Below, piece after piece: positions 17,171 to 26,737 of a stretch of DNA of 64,000 bases; within the stretch, counting starts at the first letter, position 1, and every line of letters begins with the position of its first letter. This DNA comes from Pseudomonas alcaligenes. GTDB lineage: Bacteria; Pseudomonadota; Gammaproteobacteria; Pseudomonadales; Pseudomonadaceae. The notes beneath the pieces were generated by a model, which saw only the letters and a list, made by a program, of their open reading frames with translations, made no database searches and was not told where the DNA came from. The stretch is taken from the NCBI RefSeq assembly GCF_041729615.1, contig NZ_CP154874.1, positions 3,765,501 through 3,829,500 on the forward strand, written 5' to 3'. Both the position numbers and the translations under genes were made by a program.

Positions 17171-18786
17171 ACACCATCTTCCTGCGCATCTACGGAGGCA
17201 TCATCGCCGCCCTGTTCCTGGTCGCGCTGCTCGGCGTCGGTGCCCTGCAGCTGACCAACGAGGTGCGCAGCGACCAGTACCGCGAGCAGCTGGCGCGCGG
17301 TACCTTCCGCCTGATGGCGGACAACCTGCAGCCGATGGGCGATGTCGACCGGCGCCGCGCGCTGGTGACCTGGAGCCGCCTGCTCGGCGTGACGCTGCAG
17401 CTGCAGCCGCTGTCCACCGAGCCGCTGGACGGCCGCGCCCGTGGCCGCCTGCTGCGTGGCCAGGTGCTGGTGGAGCAGACCGGGCCGCACGCGGCACGGG
17501 TCTACGTACTGGTCAGCGCCGAGCAGCAGCTGGTGCTGACCACCGAGGTGGAACAGATCAGCGAGCAGCTGGCGCGCGCCACTGTGTACCTGCTGATGGA
17601 CGAGCTGGTGCGCTACCCGATCGCCGAGCAGCCGCGGCGCCTGGCCGAGTTGAAGGAGGCCAAGCAGTTCGGCTTCGACCTGCGTCTGGTGGTGCTGGAG
17701 AGGCTCGACCTGGACGAGGACCAGCAGCGCCGGGTGGACGAGGGCGACACGGTGCTGGCGCTGGGCAAGGGCGGTGACTCGATCCGCGTGATCGCCGGCA
17801 TGGTCGGCACGCCCTGGGTGCTGGAGGTCGGCCCGATCCAGCAGATGAATCCCTATCCCACCGAGCTGCTGGTGCTGATCGGCGCGCTCGGCCTGAGCCT
17901 TACCGGGCTGATCCTCTATCTGCTGGTGCGCCGCCTGGAGCGCCGCCTGCAGGCGCTGGAGGATGCCGCGGCGCTGATCGCCAACGGCCGCCTGGAGGCG
18001 CGTGCGCCGACCCAGGGCGCCGACTCGGTGGGGCGCCTGGCGAGTACCTTCAATGCCATGGCCGAGCAGCTGCAGCGCCTGCTCAACGTGCAGCGCGAGA
18101 TGGTCCGCGCGGTGTCCCACGAGCTGCGCACGCCGGTGGCGCGCCTGCGCTTCGGCCTGGAGATGATCGCCGACGCGCACAGCGACGAGGCGCGGCGCAA
18201 GTACATGGAAGGCATGGACGGCGACATCCAGGAGCTGGACAAGCTGGTCGACGAGATGCTGGTCTACGCCCGCCTGGAGCAGGGTTCGCCGGAGCTCAAT
18301 TACCAGGTCGTGGACCTGCGCTGCCTGCTCGACCAGGTGATCGAGGAGCTGGCGCCGCTGCGCGCCCATATCCGCGTCGAGCGCGGCCAGGGCCACGATG
18401 CCCCGGACGGCGGCGCGCTGGTCGAGGCCGAGCCGCGCTACCTGCACCGGGCCCTGCAGAACCTGCTGAGCAACGCCATGCGCCACGCCGAGTCGCGCGT
18501 GCGCCTGACCTACCGCATCGGCCACAAGCGCTGTCGTATCGACGTCGAGGACGACGGCCCCGGTGTGCCGGAGGAGGCCTGGGAGCGGGTGTTCACCCCC
18601 TTCCTGCGCCTGGACGACAGCCGTACCCGCGCCTCCGGCGGCCACGGCCTGGGCCTGTCCATCGTGCGTCGGATCATCTACTGGCACGCCGGTCGCGCCC
18701 ATGTCGGGCGCAGCGCCAGCCTCGGCGGCGCGCAGTTCAGCCTGGTCTGGCCGCGCCGCCAGGCGCAGGCGAATGAGTCGGGCTGA
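17167..18786 (+). CDS. Sensor histidine kinase, RstB-like
   Basis: This 539-aa inner-membrane kinase has a membrane segment at ~7-27, a periplasmic sensor region (~30-235), a second membrane segment (~237-258), a HAMP domain, the phospho-acceptor His318 in AVSHELRTPVARLRF and an ATP-binding domain with N box (LQNLLSNAMRHAE), G1 (DDGPGVPEE) and G2 (GGHGLGLSIVRRI). It is translationally coupled to the response regulator. RstB-type kinases sense envelope conditions (in E. coli under PhoP control); the signal here is not evident. Confidence 0.92.
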   Translation: MNTIFLRIYGGIIAALFLVALLGVGALQLTNEVRSDQYREQLARGTFRLMADNLQPMGDVDRRRALVTWSRLLGVTLQLQPLSTEPLDGRARGRLLRGQVLVEQTGPHAARVYVLVSAEQQLVLTTEVEQISEQLARATVYLLMDELVRYPIAEQPRRLAELKEAKQFGFDLRLVVLERLDLDEDQQRRVDEGDTVLALGKGGDSIRVIAGMVGTPWVLEVGPIQQMNPYPTELLVLIGALGLSLTGLILYLLVRRLERRLQALEDAAALIANGRLEARAPTQGADSVGRLASTFNAMAEQLQRLLNVQREMVRAVSHELRTPVARLRFGLEMIADAHSDEARRKYMEGMDGDIQELDKLVDEMLVYARLEQGSPELNYQVVDLRCLLDQVIEELAPLRAHIRVERGQGHDAPDGGALVEAEPRYLHRALQNLLSNAMRHAESRVRLTYRIGHKRCRIDVEDDGPGVPEEAWERVFTPFLRLDDSRTRASGGHGLGLSIVRRIIYWHAGRAHVGRSASLGGAQFSLVWPRRQAQANESG

Positions 18787-18848
18787 GCGCGTCACTACCG
18801 TTCGGCAGCCTTCATCAAATTGTCATCGTTCTGTGGCAGCGCGCCCGC

Positions 18849-19925
18849 ATGAACATCCGCAGACTCGCGCTCCACTGGGGTTCTGCGTTCCGGATGTTGC
18901 CGATGCGAGTTCTGTTGCTTCTCGCCGCGCTGTGGTGCGGCCTGCCGTCCCTGGCGGCGAACCGTTGCGAGGTACAGGTGCCGACTGCCATGGCGCAGGT
19001 GGGTGAGGTGCGCCTGGCTTACCAGAGCATCGGGCGCACCAGCGACCCGGCGCTGCTGCTGGTGATGGGCCTGGGCGGCCAGCTGATCCACTGGCCGGAC
19101 GAGGTGGTGGCGCGCCTGTGCCAGCAGGGTTTCCGGGTGATCCGTTTCGACAACCGCGATGTCGGCCTGTCGTCCTGGGTGGGGCCGGTGCCCGAGGCCA
19201 ACCTGGCCTACCAGCTGTTCAGCTACCGCCTGGGCCTGGGGGCGCAGGCGCCGTACAGCCTGCGCGACATGGCCGGCGATGCCCTGGGCCTGATGGATGG
19301 CCTGGGCATCCGGCGTTTCCACGTGCTGGGGGCCAGCATGGGCGGGATGATCGCCCAGCACATGGCCGACCTGGCGCCGCAGCGGGTGGAGAGCCTGACC
19401 CTGCTGATGACCAGCTCCAGCGCGCCGGGCCTGCCGGCGCCGGATGCGCGCCTGCTGCAGCAGCTGGCGCGGCGCGAGGCGCTGGGCCGTGAGGCGGCCA
19501 TCGCGCAGCAGGCCGATCTGCTGGCGGCCCTCGGCAGTCCGGGCCTGGCGGCCGAGCGCGCGCAGCTGCTGCGCGAGGCCGAGCGTAGCTACGACCGCGC
19601 CTTCAACCCTCAGGGCGTGGAGCGGCAGATCCTGGCGATCCTCGCCGAGCCGAGCCGGGTCGAGCTGCTCAACCGCCTGCGCCTGCCGACCCTGGTGGTG
19701 CACGGCACCGCCGACCCGCTGCTGCCGGCCATGCATGGCGTGCACGTGGCCGCCCATATCGAGGGCAGCCAGCTGAAGCTGATTCCGGGGCTGGCCCATC
19801 GTTTCCAGGCGGCGTTCAAGGAGCCGCTGCTGGCGGCGGTGCTGCCACACCTGCGCCAGCAGCGCATGCGTGACACGCAGCTGGCGCAGAGCGCCGGGGA
19901 AGAGGGCGGGCGTTCGCGGCTCTAG
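18849..19925 (+). CDS. Alpha/beta hydrolase, probably exported
   Basis: This protein of up to 358 aa has an alpha/beta-hydrolase fold: oxyanion region LLLVMGLGGQLIHWP, nucleophile elbow GASMGG, an acid in HGTADPLLP and a His in PGLAHRF. The fold starts around residue 55 after a hydrophobic segment (RVLLLLAALWCGLPSLAANR) that looks like a signal peptide, so the true start is probably one of the internal ATGs at 18894 or 18903. No strong ribosome-binding site settles the choice. Ester hydrolysis is likely, but the substrate is unknown. Confidence 0.8.
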   Translation: MNIRRLALHWGSAFRMLPMRVLLLLAALWCGLPSLAANRCEVQVPTAMAQVGEVRLAYQSIGRTSDPALLLVMGLGGQLIHWPDEVVARLCQQGFRVIRFDNRDVGLSSWVGPVPEANLAYQLFSYRLGLGAQAPYSLRDMAGDALGLMDGLGIRRFHVLGASMGGMIAQHMADLAPQRVESLTLLMTSSSAPGLPAPDARLLQQLARREALGREAAIAQQADLLAALGSPGLAAERAQLLREAERSYDRAFNPQGVERQILAILAEPSRVELLNRLRLPTLVVHGTADPLLPAMHGVHVAAHIEGSQLKLIPGLAHRFQAAFKEPLLAAVLPHLRQQRMRDTQLAQSAGEEGGRSRL

Positions 19926-19936
19926 GCCGGCGTCGC

Positions 19937-21466
19937 CTAGAGCGCCTGGGCCTGGGGTGCGACCTGGCTGCCCTGCAGGTAGTCGCGGAGTCGCGCCTGC
20001 TGGCCGGGCGTCATGAACAGGCCGAGCTTGGTGCGGCGCCAGAGGATGTCCTCGGCCTCCATCGCCCATTCCTCGCGGCACAGGTAGTCCACCTCGCGGC
20101 TGTACAGGCCGGCGCCCAGGTGCTCGCCCAGCTCGCTCTGCCGCTGCACGCCGTCGAGCAGGCGCCAGGTGCGGCTGCCGTAGGTGCTGACCCAGCGCCG
20201 CGCCAGCTCGCGGTCGAGCCAGCCGAAGCGGGCGATCAGCTTGTCCACCAGCGCCTCGCGGCTGTCCAGGTTCTCGCCGCCGGGCAGCGGCGCCTTGGCC
20301 GTCCAGGCCGGGCACAGGTGCGGGAAGTTCGGCGCCAGCAGCGCCAGGGCCGATTCGGCGAGCTTGCGGTAGGTGGTCAGTTTGCCGCCGAACACCGACA
20401 GCAGCGGCGCCTCGCCCGGCGCGCCGGACAGCGACAGGGTGTAGTCGCGGGTGATGGCCGAGGGCTGGTCGGACTCGTCGTCGCACAGCGGGCGCACGCC
20501 GGAATAGCTGTGCAGGATGTCGCTGCGCTGCAGCTGCTGCTTGAAGTGGGCGTTGACCACCTGGAGCAGGTAGTCGGTTTCCTCGTCGCTGATGCGCACC
20601 TTGGCCGGGTCGCCCTGGTACTCGCGGTCGGTGGTGCCGATCAGGCTGAAGCGCTCCAGCCAGGGGATGACGAAGACGATGCGCTGGTCCTCGTTCTGCA
20701 GGATATAGGCCTGCTCCTGGTCGTGAATGCGCGGCACCACGATGTGGCTGCCCTGGATCAGGCGGATGCCGTAGGGCGACTTCTGCTTGAGGTCGTTCTG
20801 GAGGAACTGCGCCACCCAGGGGCCGGCAGCGTTGACCAGGGCGCGGGCGCGGATGGAGAACAGGCTGCCGTCGGCGCGCTCCAGGTGCAGATGCCACAGG
20901 CCCTTGCTGCGCCGCGCGCTGACGCAGCGGGTGCGCGGGTGGATGTGGGCATGGCGCTCGCGCGCGGCCATGGCGTTGAGCACCACCAGGCGGGCGTCGT
21001 CCACCCAGCAGTCGGAGTATTCGAAGCCGCGGCCGATCTCGGCCTTGAGCGGGCTGCCGGCGCCGAAGCGCAGGCCAGTCGAGCCGGGCAGTTTCTCGCG
21101 CTTGCCCAGGTGGTCGTAGAGGAACAGGCCGGCGCGGATCATCCAGGCCGGGCGCAGGTGCGGGCGGTGCGGCAGGATGAAGCGCATGGGGCTGACGATG
21201 TGCGGCGCCTTGGCCAGCAGCACCTCGCGCTCGGCCAGGGCCTCGCGCACCAGGCGGAATTCATGGTGTTCGAGGTAGCGCAGGCCGCCGTGGATCAGTT
21301 TGCTGCTGGCCGAGGAGGTGTGCTGGGCCAGGTCGTCGCGCTCGCAGAGGAACACCGAGAGGCCGCGCCCGGCCGCGTCGGCGGCGATGCCGGCGCCGTT
21401 GATGCCGCCACCGACCACGGCCAGGTCGTAGATTTCGGCGAGGCGGGGAGGCTGGCTGAGCGGCAT
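19937..21466 (-). CDS. glpD: Aerobic glycerol-3-phosphate dehydrogenase
   Basis: GlpD oxidises sn-glycerol 3-phosphate to dihydroxyacetone phosphate at the inner membrane and passes electrons to quinone. The 509-aa product has the N-terminal FAD-binding motif DLAVVGGGINGAGIAADAAG, then TSSASSKLIHGGLRYLEHHE and the C-terminal domain (REVDYLCREEWAMEAEDIL). Its length is normal for the family. A GlpR-operator-like palindrome lies 39 bp upstream of the start, and glpR itself lies upstream on the same strand, so glycerol-inducible expression is expected. Confidence 0.96.
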   Translation of the reverse strand: MPLSQPPRLAEIYDLAVVGGGINGAGIAADAAGRGLSVFLCERDDLAQHTSSASSKLIHGGLRYLEHHEFRLVREALAEREVLLAKAPHIVSPMRFILPHRPHLRPAWMIRAGLFLYDHLGKREKLPGSTGLRFGAGSPLKAEIGRGFEYSDCWVDDARLVVLNAMAARERHAHIHPRTRCVSARRSKGLWHLHLERADGSLFSIRARALVNAAGPWVAQFLQNDLKQKSPYGIRLIQGSHIVVPRIHDQEQAYILQNEDQRIVFVIPWLERFSLIGTTDREYQGDPAKVRISDEETDYLLQVVNAHFKQQLQRSDILHSYSGVRPLCDDESDQPSAITRDYTLSLSGAPGEAPLLSVFGGKLTTYRKLAESALALLAPNFPHLCPAWTAKAPLPGGENLDSREALVDKLIARFGWLDRELARRWVSTYGSRTWRLLDGVQRQSELGEHLGAGLYSREVDYLCREEWAMEAEDILWRRTKLGLFMTPGQQARLRDYLQGSQVAPQAQAL

Positions 21467-21500
21467 GGCAAGGCACCCTGAGTTGTAATGTGAACGCAGA

Positions 21501-21520
21501 AATGTTCGATTTCGAAAATA
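21501..21520. promoter_or_regulatory. Candidate GlpR operator upstream of glpD
   Basis: AATGTTCGATTTCGAAAATA contains the palindrome TTCGATTTCGAA at 21505-21516. It resembles known GlpR sites (WATKTTCG-type half-sites) and sits just upstream of glpD. Confidence 0.6.
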
Positions 21521-21591
21521 TGCTAGCCGAGGATGTGCGCTTTCGCCAGCCCGAAAAGCGCCTGGGTGCTGGAAAAGGGAGGCTGAGCGGG

Positions 21592-21740
21592 TGCTCCCCT
21601 CTCCCGCTTGCGGGAGAGGGCTGGGGGAGAGGGATCGCGCCGATACAGCCCTCCAAATGGGAGAGAGGAGGTTGGCCTATAGCCCCGGTGCAATCCGCGA
21701 TCGGAGCCGCCAGCTTCCCGGATGGCATCCGGGCTACCGG
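21592..21740. repeat. Intergenic repeats between glpD and glpR
   Basis: CTCTCCCGCTTGCGGGAGAG (about 21599-21618) is a hairpin, and CCCGGATGGCATCCGGG (about 21717-21734) is a single arm pair of the dispersed CCCGGAT repeat seen at 8356 and 59751. No gene is visible here. Confidence 0.55.
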
Positions 21741-21754
21741 GCGGAGATGCCGGA

Positions 21755-22513
21755 TCAGACGATATGCAGCTGGATCTTCTGCTCGTGCAGCAGGCGGGCG
21801 ATGCCCGGCGCGGGCGGCGCGTCGGTGTACAGGTGGTCGATCAGGGCGATCGAGCCCAGGCGCACCACGGCGTTGCGCCCGAACTTGCTGGAGTCGGCGG
21901 CCAGCAGCACCTGGCGGGCGTTGTCGATGATGGCCTGCGACACCCGCACCTCCTGGTAGTCGAAGTCCAGCAGGCTGCCGTCCTCGTCGATGCCGCTGAT
22001 GCCGACGATGGCGAAGTCGACCTTGAACTGCTGGATGAAGTCGGCCGCCGCCTGGCCCACCACGCCGCCGTCGCTGCGCACGCTGCCGCCGGCCACCAGC
22101 ACCTCGAAGTCGGCCTTGTCGGCCAGGGTGGCGGCCACGTGCAGGTTGTTGGTGATCACCTTGAGGTGCTTGTGGCCGAGCAGGGCGCGGGCGATGGCCT
22201 CGGTGGTGGTGCCGATGCTGATGAACAGTGAGGCGTGGTCGGGGATGCTGGCGGCGATGGCCTCGGCGATGCGCTGCTTCTCCTCGCGCATCTGCCCGGC
22301 GCGCATGGCGTAGGCGGTGTTCTGGATGCTCGAGGCCTCGCTCGCCGCGCCGCCGTGGGTGCGCCGCAGCAGGCCCTGCTCGGCCAGCTGGTTGATGTCG
22401 CGGCGGATGGTCTGCGGGGTGACGGCGAAGGCCTGGGCCAGCTCGTCGATGCTCACGTAGCCGCGCTCGCGGGCGCGTTCGAGGATGCTCTGCTGGCGGG
22501 GTGGGAGGCTCAT
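21755..22513 (-). CDS. glpR: DeoR-family glycerol-3-phosphate regulon repressor
   Basis: This 252-aa DNA-binding repressor releases glp promoters when glycerol 3-phosphate is bound. The N-terminal DeoR helix-turn-helix is clear ([39 protein letters not shown]), and the sugar-phosphate-binding domain has [15 protein letters not shown] and [21 protein letters not shown] lies six bases before the ATG. Position between glpD and ybaK-glpK supports the assignment over other DeoR regulators. Confidence 0.93.
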   Translation of the reverse strand: MSLPPRQQSILERARERGYVSIDELAQAFAVTPQTIRRDINQLAEQGLLRRTHGGAASEASSIQNTAYAMRAGQMREEKQRIAEAIAASIPDHASLFISIGTTTEAIARALLGHKHLKVITNNLHVAATLADKADFEVLVAGGSVRSDGGVVGQAAADFIQQFKVDFAIVGISGIDEDGSLLDFDYQEVRVSQAIIDNARQVLLAADSSKFGRNAVVRLGSIALIDHLYTDAPPAPGIARLLHEQKIQLHIV

Positions 22514-22630
22514 GGGCGGTCCTTTTCATCGGCCGGCGGATTATAGCGAGCTGCCGGTATTGCGCGACGGGCGAGGCGGACGCTGCCGTCGGCGGTTTTT
22601 TCCGTTAAGGTACGCGAATTCTGTCAGAGA

Positions 22631-22648
22631 ATTTTCATATTCGAACAT
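22631..22648. promoter_or_regulatory. GlpR-operator-like site over the ybaK start
   Basis: ATTTTCATATTCGAACAT resembles the site upstream of glpD (TTCGAACAT half-site against ATGTTCGA there) and overlaps the ybaK start codon. It would place ybaK-glpK, and possibly divergent glpR, under GlpR. Confidence 0.5.
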
Positions 22649-23117
22649 GACTCCTGCCATCGATCTGCTGAAAAAGGCCAAGGCCGAGCACAAGGTGCAC
22701 AGTTACCAGCACGACCCGAAGACCGCCTCCTATGGCCTGGAGGCCGCCGAAAAGCTCGGCCTGGACCCGGCGCGGGTGTTCAAGACCCTGCTCGCCAGCA
22801 CCGACAAGGGCGAGCTGCTGGTGGCGGTAGTGCCGGTGGCCGGCAGCCTCGATCTCAAGGCCCTGGCCCACGCCGCCGGGGCCAAGAAGGCCGACATGGC
22901 CGACCCGCAGCTGGCCCAGCGCAGCACCGGCTACCTGGTCGGCGGCATCAGCCCGCTGGGGCAGAAGAAGCGCCTGCGCACCTTCATCGACGAGAGTGCC
23001 AGGCAGCATCCGACCATCCACGTCAGCGCCGGGCGGCGTGGCCTGGAGGTGGAGCTGAGCGCCGCGGTGCTGGCCGAGCACACCCGCGGCAGCTTCGCCG
23101 CCATCGGCCGGGAATGA
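22647..23117 (+). CDS. ybaK: YbaK-type Cys-tRNA(Pro) deacylase
   Basis: YbaK hydrolyses Cys-tRNA(Pro) mischarged by prolyl-tRNA synthetase. The 156-aa product has the family's signature blocks KTASYGLEAAEKLGLDPARV, FKTLLA, SLDLKALAHAAGAKKADMA and GYLVGGISPLGQKKRLRTFI, and is of normal length. It has no good Shine-Dalgarno sequence; its start overlaps a GlpR-like operator. It is 45 bp upstream of glpK on the same strand, so it may be co-expressed with glycerol catabolism genes. Confidence 0.9.
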   Translation: MTPAIDLLKKAKAEHKVHSYQHDPKTASYGLEAAEKLGLDPARVFKTLLASTDKGELLVAVVPVAGSLDLKALAHAAGAKKADMADPQLAQRSTGYLVGGISPLGQKKRLRTFIDESARQHPTIHVSAGRRGLEVELSAAVLAEHTRGSFAAIGRE

Positions 23118-23162
23118 TCCAGCCCCCGAGCGGGGCCCACCCATAACAACAAGGAAACGCGC

Positions 23163-24650
23163 ATGTCCCAGTATCTGCTCGCCATCGACCAGGGCACCAC
23201 CAGCTCCCGCGCCATCGTCTTCAGTGCCCAGGGCCTACCGCTGGCCAGCGCCCAGCGCGAGTTCAAGCAGTACTTCCCCAAGGACGGCTGGGTCGAGCAC
23301 GACGCCGAGGAGATCTGGCTGAGCACCCTCGAGGTGTGTCGCCAGGCCCTGGCCAGCAAGGGCCTGAAGGCCGAGGAGGTGCGCGCCATCGGCATCACCA
23401 ACCAGCGCGAGACCACCATCGTCTGGGACGCCGCCACGGGCACGCCGATCCACCCGGCCATCGTCTGGCAGGACCGCCGCACCGCCGACTACTGCGCCGG
23501 GCTCAAGGCCGCCGGCCACGAGGCCGCCGTGGCGCAGAAGACCGGCCTGCTGATCGACCCCTATTTCTCCGCCACCAAGCTGCGCTGGATCCTCGACAGC
23601 GTGCCCGGCGCCCGCGAGCGCGCCGAGCGTGGCGAGCTGCGCTTCGGTACCGTCGACTGCTTCCTGCTGTGGCGCCTCAGCGCTGGCCGGGCGCACCGCA
23701 CCGACGCCAGCAATGCCTCGCGCACCCTGCTGTTCAACATCCACAGCCAGCAGTGGGACGAGGAGCTGCTCGAGCTGTTCGACATCCCGCGCAGCCTGCT
23801 GCCGGAGGTGCTGGACTGCGCCGCCGACTTCGGCATCACTGCTCCCGAGCTGCTCGGTGCCGCCATCCCGGTGCTGGGCATGGCCGGCGACCAGCAGGCG
23901 GCGCTGATCGGCCAGGCCTGCTTCCAGCCCGGCATGGTCAAGAGCACCTACGGCACCGGCTGCTTCATGATCCAGAACACCGGCGCCACACCGGTGGCCT
24001 CGCAGAACCGCCTGCTCACCACGGTTGGCTACCGCCTGAACGGCCAGGTCAGCTACGCGGTGGAGGGCAGCATCTTCGTCGCCGGCGCCGCCGTGCAGTG
24101 GCTGCGCGACGGCATCAAGCTGATCGGCCATGCGCGCGATACCGAGGCCCTGGCCGAGCAGACCGGCGACGCCTGCGGGGTGTACCTGGTGCCGGCCTTC
24201 ACCGGCCTCGGCGCCCCCTACTGGGACCCAAAGGCGCGCGGCGCCATCTTCGGCCTGAGCCGCGACACCGGAATCAAGGAGATCGTCACCGCCGGCCTGC
24301 AGTCGGTGTGCTACCAGACCCGCGACCTGCTCGAAGCCATGCATCGCGACGGCGCCGCCGCGCCCAGCGCGTTGCGGGTCGACGGCGGCATGGTGGTGAA
24401 CAACTGGGTCATGCAGTTCCTCGCCGACATCCTCGGCGTGCCGGTGGAGCGCCCGGAGGTGACCGAGACCACCGCCCTCGGCGTGGCCTACCTGGCCGGC
24501 CTGCAGGCCGGGCTGTACCGCGATCTGGGCGAGATCGCCAGCCACTGGCACCGCCAGCAGCGCTTCACCCCGCGCATGGCCGCGGAACACCGCGACAAGC
24601 TGTACGCCGGCTGGCTGGATGCGGTGAAGCGGGTGCGCAGCGAGGGCTGA
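23163..24650 (+). CDS. glpK: Glycerol kinase
   Basis: GlpK phosphorylates glycerol to sn-glycerol 3-phosphate in the cytosol, feeding GlpD. The 495-aa product has the FGGY-kinase features [51 protein letters not shown] and [13 protein letters not shown], and normal length. The ATG at 23163 follows AAGGAAACGC. No glpF facilitator gene is next to it, although glpF usually precedes glpK. Confidence 0.97.
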   Translation: MSQYLLAIDQGTTSSRAIVFSAQGLPLASAQREFKQYFPKDGWVEHDAEEIWLSTLEVCRQALASKGLKAEEVRAIGITNQRETTIVWDAATGTPIHPAIVWQDRRTADYCAGLKAAGHEAAVAQKTGLLIDPYFSATKLRWILDSVPGARERAERGELRFGTVDCFLLWRLSAGRAHRTDASNASRTLLFNIHSQQWDEELLELFDIPRSLLPEVLDCAADFGITAPELLGAAIPVLGMAGDQQAALIGQACFQPGMVKSTYGTGCFMIQNTGATPVASQNRLLTTVGYRLNGQVSYAVEGSIFVAGAAVQWLRDGIKLIGHARDTEALAEQTGDACGVYLVPAFTGLGAPYWDPKARGAIFGLSRDTGIKEIVTAGLQSVCYQTRDLLEAMHRDGAAAPSALRVDGGMVVNNWVMQFLADILGVPVERPEVTETTALGVAYLAGLQAGLYRDLGEIASHWHRQQRFTPRMAAEHRDKLYAGWLDAVKRVRSEG

Positions 24651-24664
24651 GCCCTCAGCCCTCG
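24641..24664. terminator. Shared hairpin over two convergent stop codons
   Basis: CGAGGGCTGA (24641-24650) and TCAGCCCTCG (24655-24664) form a perfect 10-bp stem with a four-base loop. The stop codons of glpK and of the facing PilJ-domain gene are inside the arms. It may act as a bidirectional transcript end; there is no T-run. Confidence 0.5.
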
Positions 24665-25434
24665 CCGCGCATCACCTGCTCGTAGGCGCTGGTCAGCTCG
24701 TTCATCTGCCACAGCAGGGTCTCGGTGGTGGTGGCGATCACCGTCGGCACGTAGTGCGAGTCGGCCGACAGCTGGAAGCCGGCGCGGGCGAAGCGCCACT
24801 GCGCCTCCACCTTGCGCAGCGCCGCGCTGATCTGCGGGGTGTTCTGCTCGGCGGCCAGCAGTTCCTGCTGGGCGGCCTCGAATTCCGCGCTGGCCTTGTG
24901 CAGCTCCTCGGCCAGGCCCGGCAGCGGCAGGTTCCAGCTCAGCGCCAGGTACAGCTTGGCGATGCGCTGGCTGAGCATGCGCTGGCGGCCGCTGTGGTTG
25001 ACCAGGCGGGCGCCGGCGTTGCCGGTGTGCGCCTCGATCAGCTTCACCAGCGCCTCGCTCTGCGCCAGCAGCTGGTCGCTGAGCTGCAGCAGCGGCACGG
25101 CCTGTTCGCGGCTGGGGCGCGACAGGGCCAGTTCACGGTACTGCTGCCAGGTCTGCCCGACCTCTTGCAGGGCTGTGGCGATGGCCGCGTTGGGTGCGTA
25201 TTGCTCGAGGGCGAGGAAGTTGCTCTCGAAGCGCGCCACGCTCTGGTCCAGCTGGGCGATGGCCAGCTCGCTGCGCACCTCGGCGCCGATCATCAGGTAG
25301 CTCTTGGCGATGCGCTGGCTGAGCATGCGCTGCATGCCGGACAGGTTCATCGCCTCGGCATCACCGATGGCGGCGCTGGCGGCCGGGCAGAGCAGGGCGA
25401 GGGCGAGCGCGAAAACCAGGGTAAGACGACTCAT
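24655..25434 (-). CDS. Periplasmic protein with two PilJ/NarX-type sensor repeats
   Basis: This 259-aa protein has a signal peptide (1-21) and two helical repeats, each starting with a near-identical block: NLSGMQRMLSQRIAKSYL (~30-47) and NHSGRQRMLSQRIAKLYL (~146-163). These blocks belong to the PilJ/type IV pili chemotaxis N-terminal sensor domain, related to the NarX nitrate-sensor helix. There is no membrane anchor or signalling domain, so it may be a stand-alone periplasmic ligand-binding protein. A GGAGG site lies seven bases before the start. It is 49 bp downstream of a porin gene on the same strand, which suggests a two-gene operon. Confidence 0.82.
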   Translation of the reverse strand: MSRLTLVFALALALLCPAASAAIGDAEAMNLSGMQRMLSQRIAKSYLMIGAEVRSELAIAQLDQSVARFESNFLALEQYAPNAAIATALQEVGQTWQQYRELALSRPSREQAVPLLQLSDQLLAQSEALVKLIEAHTGNAGARLVNHSGRQRMLSQRIAKLYLALSWNLPLPGLAEELHKASAEFEAAQQELLAAEQNTPQISAALRKVEAQWRFARAGFQLSADSHYVPTVIATTTETLLWQMNELTSAYEQVMRGEG

Positions 25435-25483
25435 GGGCTTGCCTCCACGGGCGCGCGGCGAGGCCGCGCGCCGCTTGCCGGTT

Positions 25484-26737
25484 TCAGTAGGTGTACTGCA
25501 GCTGCAGCCAGACCTTGTCGGTATCGACGCTGCGCGCCTCGTCGTCCGAGTCGTAGGTGGCGTACTTGACCAGGCCGACCAGGCCCTTCACCCCGGGAAT
25601 CGGATGGGCGTAGGACAGGTCGATCTCGCTGCCGTAGTCGTCGCTGCCCTGCTCGGTGGAGAAGTCGTGGTACCAGGCCTGCAGCGTGCCGCCGAACAGC
25701 GGTGCGGTGGCGCCGAAGTAGAGGTCCTCGACACCGTCGGCCGGGGTGGTGAGGAACACGTCGGCCCAGCCCTGGAAGGCGTGCTTGGTCGCCAGCGGGG
25801 TCTGGAAGGCGCGGTTGCCCGGGTCGCTGTCGCCGCCCAGCACTTCGTAGCCGGCCTTCAGCTGCACGCCCTTGAGGGTGTAGCCGAGTTCCGCCAGGTA
25901 GTACTCGCTGTCGAGGTCCTGCGGGTTGCTGTCGTAGTCGCTCTGGCGCGCGTACTCGAGCACATAGCTGACCCCGGCGATGGCGCCGTTCAGGCGCAGG
26001 CCGCTGGTCTGGCTGGACAGCGTGCCCTCGGCACTGGTGGGCGTCAGGGCCAGGTTGTCGAGGTCCAGCAGGTAGCTGTAGGCGGTGGCGGTCAGCTCCG
26101 GCATGAACACGTACTGGGCGTTGATCAGGTGGCTGTGGCCGTCGATGTTGGCCGGGTTGGCGGCGCTGTCGTAGCGGCCGTTGTCCGGGCCGAAGATGGT
26201 GTTGACCTGATCGATGTAGGCGTAGCTCAGGGTCAGGCCGTCGAGCGGCTTGAGCTGGGCCAGGGCGCCGTCGTAGGTCTGCTCGTTCTGCCGCCAGGCC
26301 ACGCCGCCGATGAAGCGCTGGTTGTCCAGGTTGATGCGCTGGCGGCCGAGCACGGCGCTGCCGTACTGGTGGTCGTAGCGCAGCAGGGCCTGGTTGACCT
26401 CGGTGCCGTCCGGGTCGGCGACCACCGCGTACTCGCCCTGGCCGTTGCGGGTGTCGTTGTAGGCGGCATCGCCCAGGCGGCTGACGTTGTCCACCTCGAC
26501 CAGGCCGGACAGGCCGTACCACTTGCCGCTCTGGAAGCCGGCGCGGGTGCGCAGGGTCTGGGCGTTGGCGTCGCGCAGGGCGTTGTCCTGGTCGACGTTC
26601 TCGAAGCGGTAGCGGGCGTCGAGGATCGGCTTGCCCTGGGTGAACAGGTTGCTGAAGTCCTCGGCGGCGAAGGCGGCGTGGCTGCAGCTGGCAGCGGCGA
26701 TGGCGAGTGACAGCAGGGTGGGTTTGATCATGCTCAT
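25484..26737 (-). CDS. Outer-membrane porin of the alginate-export (AlgE-like) family
   Basis: This 417-aa protein has a signal peptide (1-24, ending AFA) and a series of amphipathic beta strands ending in the aromatic C terminus LQLQYTY typical of outer-membrane barrels. Strand patterns such as LDARYRFENVDQDNA, GLSGLVEVDNVSRLGD and VWLQLQYTY fit the alginate-export/porin group. AGGAAG lies six bases before the ATG at 26737. No alginate genes are nearby, so it is probably a substrate channel rather than AlgE itself. It is followed at 49 bp by the PilJ-domain protein. Confidence 0.82.
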   Translation of the reverse strand: MSMIKPTLLSLAIAAASCSHAAFAAEDFSNLFTQGKPILDARYRFENVDQDNALRDANAQTLRTRAGFQSGKWYGLSGLVEVDNVSRLGDAAYNDTRNGQGEYAVVADPDGTEVNQALLRYDHQYGSAVLGRQRINLDNQRFIGGVAWRQNEQTYDGALAQLKPLDGLTLSYAYIDQVNTIFGPDNGRYDSAANPANIDGHSHLINAQYVFMPELTATAYSYLLDLDNLALTPTSAEGTLSSQTSGLRLNGAIAGVSYVLEYARQSDYDSNPQDLDSEYYLAELGYTLKGVQLKAGYEVLGGDSDPGNRAFQTPLATKHAFQGWADVFLTTPADGVEDLYFGATAPLFGGTLQAWYHDFSTEQGSDDYGSEIDLSYAHPIPGVKGLVGLVKYATYDSDDEARSVDTDKVWLQLQYTY

